Source of the DNA: Actinobacteria bacterium OV450
GTDB taxonomy: Bacteria; Actinomycetota; Actinomycetes; Streptomycetales; Streptomycetaceae
Assembly (NCBI GenBank): GCA_001298555.1
Contig: LJCW01000350.1
Coordinates: 1 to 44,933, forward strand
Length of the DNA: 44,933 bases
Reading direction: 5' to 3'
The position numbers and the translations under genes were made by a program. Shown one piece after another: positions 41,465 through 44,933 of this stretch. Position 1 is the stretch's first letter. Each line of letters starts with the position of its first letter. The notes below the pieces were generated by a model. That model did no database searches. It was given only the letters and a program-made list of their open reading frames with translations, and was not told where the DNA came from.

Positions 41465-41980
41465 ATGCGGCAGGTTCGCAGAGAGGGGTTCCGTGAATTC
41501 GCGGAGGGCCGGTCCGGGCCGCTGTACCGGTCGGCCTGCCTGCTGACCAGCGGGGACACCCATCTCGCGGAGGACCTGGTACAGGAGACCCTGGGGCGGA
41601 TGTACCTGCTCTGGGGGCGGATCTCGCGCATCGACAACCCGGCGGCCTACGCGCAGACCGTGCTCGTACGGGCCTTCCTGACGCACCAGCGGCGCAGATC
41701 GGCGGGGGAGCGCCCGGTCGGGGAGTTCCCCGAATCGGGCGCGCCCACGACGGGCGGCGGCGATCCGGCGCTGCGGCTGACGCTGCTGGAGGCGCTGGGA
41801 CGGCTGGCGCCGAAGGACCGGGCGGTGCTCGTGCTGCGGTACTGGGAGGACCGCAGTGTGGAGGAGACAGCCGATGCGATGAACGCCAGCTCCGCGGCGG
41901 TCCGCACCCGCACCACCCGGGCGCTCGTCCGGCTCCGGGAGCAACTGGGCGGCTCACTCAGCGAGTTCGCCGGCCTCTGA
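41465..41980 (+). CDS. SigE-type ECF RNA polymerase sigma factor
   Basis: A 171-residue ECF sigma factor. Region 2: FREFAEGRSGPLYRSACLLTSG and HLAEDLVQETLGRMYLLW. Region 4: EALGRLAPKDRAVLVLRYWEDRSVEETADAMN followed by SSAAVRTRTTRALVRLREQL. This is the streptomycete 'SigE family' of short sigmas, usually encoded next to a membrane protein. ATG at 41465 follows GAGGGGGAGGGC; a longer form from GTG at about 41405 is possible. It starts 56 bp after the acetyltransferase gene. Confidence 0.92.
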   Translation: MRQVRREGFREFAEGRSGPLYRSACLLTSGDTHLAEDLVQETLGRMYLLWGRISRIDNPAAYAQTVLVRAFLTHQRRRSAGERPVGEFPESGAPTTGGGDPALRLTLLEALGRLAPKDRAVLVLRYWEDRSVEETADAMNASSAAVRTRTTRALVRLREQLGGSLSEFAGL

Positions 41981-42091
41981 GGTTCCCCGTACGCCCCCGT
42001 ACGCCCCGCACCCCCTGTGGCCCCTGCGTTCCCGGCAGCCCCTGCCGTGTTCGTCCTCACCCTCGCCCATGGATGGAAGGTCTGGTTCCGC

Positions 42092-43324
42092 ATGCCTTTT
42101 GAAGATGACCTCAGCGACGCCCTGCGGCGCACGGGCGAGGAGTTCACGCCCGACCGGCACGCCCTCGTGACCGCCGGCGAAAAGCGCGGGCGGCGGCTGG
42201 TGGCGCGCCGCCGGGCCGCCGTCGTCGGCGGCTCGGTGCTGGCGCTCGCCGTGATCGGCGCGGGCAGCGCCTACACCGCGGGGCTGTTCGTCGCCGCGGG
42301 CGCCTCCGGCACACAGACCGTCGCCGCGCCGCCCCCCCTGCCGCGGAAGGGGAAGGGGACCGGCACCGGGGCCGTTCCCGCCGACCGGATGGCCGCCGTG
42401 TTCAAGAGGCTGCTGCCGAAGGGGCAGCTGTCCGACGTCGAGGCGCGCGGCACGGACGACGAGCCGGGCCCGGGCGTCTCCGGCGTCTACGACGACGGGT
42501 ACGGCAAGGCGGCCATCGGGGTCTCCCTCACGCGGACCGACCCCGCCGGCCGGAGCGCCGCGGACGTGCTGAAGTGCCCGGACAAGAACTTCGTCGAGCA
42601 CGACGCCTGCGAGGTCGACATGCTGCCCGACGGCGGACGGATCCAGCTCTTCAAGGGGTACGAGTACCCCGACCGCCGGGAGCCCACGAAGCTGTGGCGG
42701 GCCACCCTGGTGACACCGGAGGGCTACCAGGTCGACGTACAGGAGTGGAACGCGCCGGCGGAGAAGGGCGCGAAGGTCTCGCGGGTCGACCCGCCCCTGA
42801 GCGTCTCCCAGTTGAAGGAGTTCGCGATCTCGACGCTGTGGCGCCCGGCGCTCAGCGACCTGCCGGCCGCCGGGGCCGAGCCGCAGACCCCCCTCGCACC
42901 GGTCACGGTGGCGGACGCCGGCGTGATCCTGGAGTCCCTGCTGCCGCAGTCGGGGCTCACGGTGACCGGCAGGGGCGGTTCGGGCGACTACGGCTACGTC
43001 GTGCTCGACGACGGCAAGGGGGCCTCGTTCGTCCAGGTCAATGCGCAGCAGGGCATGGGTCCGCTACTCGCGGGCCGCTTCGGCGCCGCCGACGCCACCA
43101 CCCTCCCCGACGGCACCAAGGTGGTGGTGGAGCAGCAGCCCGGTGAGAAGGGCGGGGCGGACGTGGTCATGTGGACCGTCGACACGCTGCGGCCGAACGG
43201 GCTGCGCGTCGTGATCTCCGCCTTCAACTCGGGCAGCCAGAACAAGGCCGCCACCCGGAAGGAGCCCGCCCTGACGATGGAGGAGCTCCGCAGGATCGCC
43301 CTGGACCCGAAGTGGGCCGGCTGA
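42092..43324 (+). CDS. Membrane-anchored protein paired with the ECF sigma factor
   Basis: A 410-residue protein with a short cytoplasmic N terminus (MPFEDDLSDALRRTGEEFTPDRHALVTAGEKRGRR), one membrane helix (about 45-70) and a large extracytoplasmic part with two similar halves (AAVFKRLLPKGQLSDVEARG and GVILESLLPQSGLTVTGRGG). The topology and place behind a SigE-type gene fit a cognate regulator or sensor, but no zinc HxxxCxxC motif is seen, so it is not a ZAS anti-sigma factor. ATG at 42092 has AAGG 11 bases upstream. Confidence 0.82.
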   Translation: MPFEDDLSDALRRTGEEFTPDRHALVTAGEKRGRRLVARRRAAVVGGSVLALAVIGAGSAYTAGLFVAAGASGTQTVAAPPPLPRKGKGTGTGAVPADRMAAVFKRLLPKGQLSDVEARGTDDEPGPGVSGVYDDGYGKAAIGVSLTRTDPAGRSAADVLKCPDKNFVEHDACEVDMLPDGGRIQLFKGYEYPDRREPTKLWRATLVTPEGYQVDVQEWNAPAEKGAKVSRVDPPLSVSQLKEFAISTLWRPALSDLPAAGAEPQTPLAPVTVADAGVILESLLPQSGLTVTGRGGSGDYGYVVLDDGKGASFVQVNAQQGMGPLLAGRFGAADATTLPDGTKVVVEQQPGEKGGADVVMWTVDTLRPNGLRVVISAFNSGSQNKAATRKEPALTMEELRRIALDPKWAG

Positions 43325-43330
43325 CCGGCC
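43315..43330. terminator. Small hairpin between convergent genes
   Basis: GGCCGG / CCGGCC pair with loop CTGA, which contains part of the stop codon of the membrane protein. It lies between two convergent genes and may serve both; the stem is short. Confidence 0.35.
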
Positions 43331-43343
43331 GGAGCGGACGGCG

Positions 43344-44933
43344 CTACTTGGCGTCCGCGTAGCACTCCACGACCGCCGTGGTGAACGGGAACCGGACCGG
43401 GGTGTCGCCGAAGGCGATCCGGCCGGCCCGGTCGCCGGCCGTGCGGATGGCCTCGGCGACGGCCTCGGCCTCCTCGGCGGGGCAGTGCACGATCACCTCG
43501 TCGTGCTGGAAGAACACCAGCTCGGCCCGCATCCCGGCGCCCGCGATGGCCTGCCGGAGGGCCGCGAGCAGCAGCAGCGCCCAGTCGGCGGCGCTGCCCT
43601 GCACGACGAAGTTGCGGGTGAACCGGCCGCGGGCCCGGGTGTTGGTGGAGGCGTAGCTCGGAGTCCAGGCCTCGTCCCGGTCCTGCGGGATCCCGGCCTC
43701 GCCGTCCTCGTCGACGCCGGCCGGCGGCGGACACGTCCGGCCCAGCCAGGTCCGTACGAGGCGACCCTCCTCCCCGGCCTTGGCGGCGTCGTCCACGTAC
43801 GCCACGGCCTGCGGGAAGCGGCGGCGCAGCGCGGCCAGGTTCTTCAGGCCGTCGCCGGAGGTCTGCCCGTACACGGCGCCGAGGACGGCGATCTTGGCCA
43901 TGTCCCGGTCCCCGGAGAAGCCCTGGCGCGAGATGGCCGTGTACAGGTCCTCGGGGCGCCCGGCCACCTCCATGAACGCCGGATCGCGGGAGATCGCGGC
44001 CAGCACGCGGGGCTCCATCTGATCGGCGTCGGCGACGACCAGCCGCCAGCCGGGGTCGGCGACGACGGCCCTGCGGATCACCTTCGGGATCTGCAGGGCC
44101 CCGCCGCCGTTGGTGACCCAGCGGCCCGTCAGGGTGCCGCCGGGGACGAACTCGGGGCGGAAACGGCCGTCACGGACCCAGTCCTGGAGGCAGGCCCAGC
44201 CGTGGGCGGTGTAGATCCGGTACAGCTTCTTGTACGCGAGGAGCGGCTCGACGGCGGGATGGTCGAGCTCCTGGATCTCCCAGCGGCGCGTGGACTTGAG
44301 CCTGATTCCCGCCTCGGCGAAGGCCTTGATCACGTCGGCCGGCAGGTCGGGACGCACGCGGCGGCCGAACGCGGCCGAGACCTCGTCCGCCAGCTCGGCG
44401 AGGCGGCGCGGCTCGCCGCCGCCCGCGTACCGCTCGCCGAGGAGCTCGGTGAGCAGTGCCCGGTGCACGTCGGCCCGCCAGGGCAGGCCCGCACGGTGCA
44501 TTTCGGCGGCGATCAGGAACGCCGCCGACTCGGAGGCGGTGAGCAGGCGCATGCGGTCCGGGTGGGCGGTGGCGGCGTGGCGTCTGGCCTGGTCCTCGTA
44601 GACGGCGACGAGCGCGTCGAGGGGGAGGGGCGCGCGGGCGGGCTGCGGATCGAAGAGGGAGTCCTGGGCGCTGGGCGCGGCCGCACGCTGCGGGTGCGGG
44701 GGATCGGGCGGTACGGGGGCCCCGGTGAGCCGGGCCCAGGCGGCCGCCGCCGAGCGGGGCTCGCCGGAGCGGCCCTCGTGGGCGAGGAGGAGGAGCTCGG
44801 CGTCCTCGACGTCGTGGCAGCGCTCCACGCGGGCGCCGGCGGCCAGGAGGCGGGGGTAGACGGCGGCGGTGCTGCGCCGGATCCAGGGGGTGGGGGCGGG
44901 GGCGGAGCGGATCGCGTCCGCGGGGTCCCGGAA
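43344..44933 (-). CDS. DNA polymerase I-like protein (3'-5' exonuclease/polymerase type), 5' end outside window
   Basis: The frame is open to the window edge; at least 529 residues are present and the N terminus is missing. A family A polymerase domain is clear: motif A is VADADQMEPRVLAAIS (first catalytic Asp), motif B is RDMAKIAVLGAVYGQ, and motif C is FFQHDEVIVHCP (second catalytic Asp). Upstream, TAAVYPRLLAAGARVERCHDVEDAELLLLAHEG fits the degenerate exonuclease-like N-terminal domain of the actinobacterial 'bifunctional 3'-5' exonuclease/DNA polymerase' group. The first complete methionine-type codon (44828) is probably internal. It differs from the main polA in its short length. Confidence 0.88.
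   Translation of the reverse strand, partial: FRDPADAIRSAPAPTPWIRRSTAAVYPRLLAAGARVERCHDVEDAELLLLAHEGRSGEPRSAAAAWARLTGAPVPPDPPHPQRAAAPSAQDSLFDPQPARAPLPLDALVAVYEDQARRHAATAHPDRMRLLTASESAAFLIAAEMHRAGLPWRADVHRALLTELLGERYAGGGEPRRLAELADEVSAAFGRRVRPDLPADVIKAFAEAGIRLKSTRRWEIQELDHPAVEPLLAYKKLYRIYTAHGWACLQDWVRDGRFRPEFVPGGTLTGRWVTNGGGALQIPKVIRRAVVADPGWRLVVADADQMEPRVLAAISRDPAFMEVAGRPEDLYTAISRQGFSGDRDMAKIAVLGAVYGQTSGDGLKNLAALRRRFPQAVAYVDDAAKAGEEGRLVRTWLGRTCPPPAGVDEDGEAGIPQDRDEAWTPSYASTNTRARGRFTRNFVVQGSAADWALLLLAALRQAIAGAGMRAELVFFQHDEVIVHCPAEEAEAVAEAIRTAGDRAGRIAFGDTPVRFPFTTAVVECYADAK

Noticed and set aside
1..44933. CRISPR array or rRNA genes
   Set aside because: No regularly spaced direct repeats and no rRNA-like sequence were seen.

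Overview
The window is about 45 kb of very GC-rich actinobacterial DNA. Gene content and order point to Streptomyces: bldG beside an RsbW-like partner, hppA, topA with a lysine-rich tail, a membrane-domain/thymidylate-kinase fusion, holB, a TAP-type peptidase lipoprotein and tRNA-Thr. GTG starts, 4-bp GTGA/ATGA overlaps and rare TTA codons fit the same genus. I read everything by eye; nothing was searched against a database.

Left core region (1-19,400). In order: the end of a TadE-like protein, a DEAD/DEAH helicase with a DUF1998-type tail (minus strand), bldG and an ATP-binding anti-sigma-like protein, the proton-pumping pyrophosphatase hppA, a small lipoprotein, a two-domain methyltransferase, a small membrane protein, topA, the tmk fusion, holB, a tripeptidyl-aminopeptidase-like lipoprotein and tRNA-Thr(CGU). 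Strong hairpin terminators follow several of these. The tmk fusion and the peptidase both start six bases after a TAGGCT -10 box, so they probably give leaderless mRNAs. A perfect streptomycete DnaA box lies upstream of tmk.

Accessory region (about 19,400-39,100), directly downstream of tRNA-Thr. This is a RiPP biosynthetic cluster. A seven-gene minus-strand operon (37,226 to 24,209) encodes a cytochrome P450, a C39-peptidase ABC exporter, a second NHLP-type ABC exporter, a fused E1-like/YcaO cyclodehydratase, a SagB-type azoline oxidase, a LanB-type glutamylating dehydratase and one separate SpaB-C-type elimination protein. Three related precursor peptides of 49-50 residues flank the operon: two on the plus strand at the left end and one on the minus strand at the right end. 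Each precursor has its own promoter, a 150-190-nt leader and a hairpin terminator. The four promoters (three precursors plus the operon) share an almost identical box. No LanC, no second SpaB-C protein and a core without serine in one precursor argue against lanthipeptides and pyridine thiopeptides. The best prediction is a dehydrated, linear azole-containing peptide family (goadsporin-like in logic) with a P450 tailoring step.

Between the operon and the left-hand precursors is an ABC-transporter/two-component cassette (ATPase, permease, histidine kinase, LuxR-type regulator), with a perfect palindrome upstream that overlaps the stop codon of the elimination gene. At the right edge is an IS701-transposase-like protein in which all three expected catalytic acidic positions appear replaced. 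It has a TTA codon near its start and ends exactly at the precursor C promoter box, so it looks like a domesticated or decayed transposase and possibly a cluster regulator.

Right core region (39,700-44,933): a secreted serine hydrolase of the beta-lactamase/DD-peptidase fold, a GNAT acetyltransferase, a SigE-type ECF sigma factor with a membrane-anchored neighbour, and a 5'-truncated DNA polymerase I-like gene on the minus strand.
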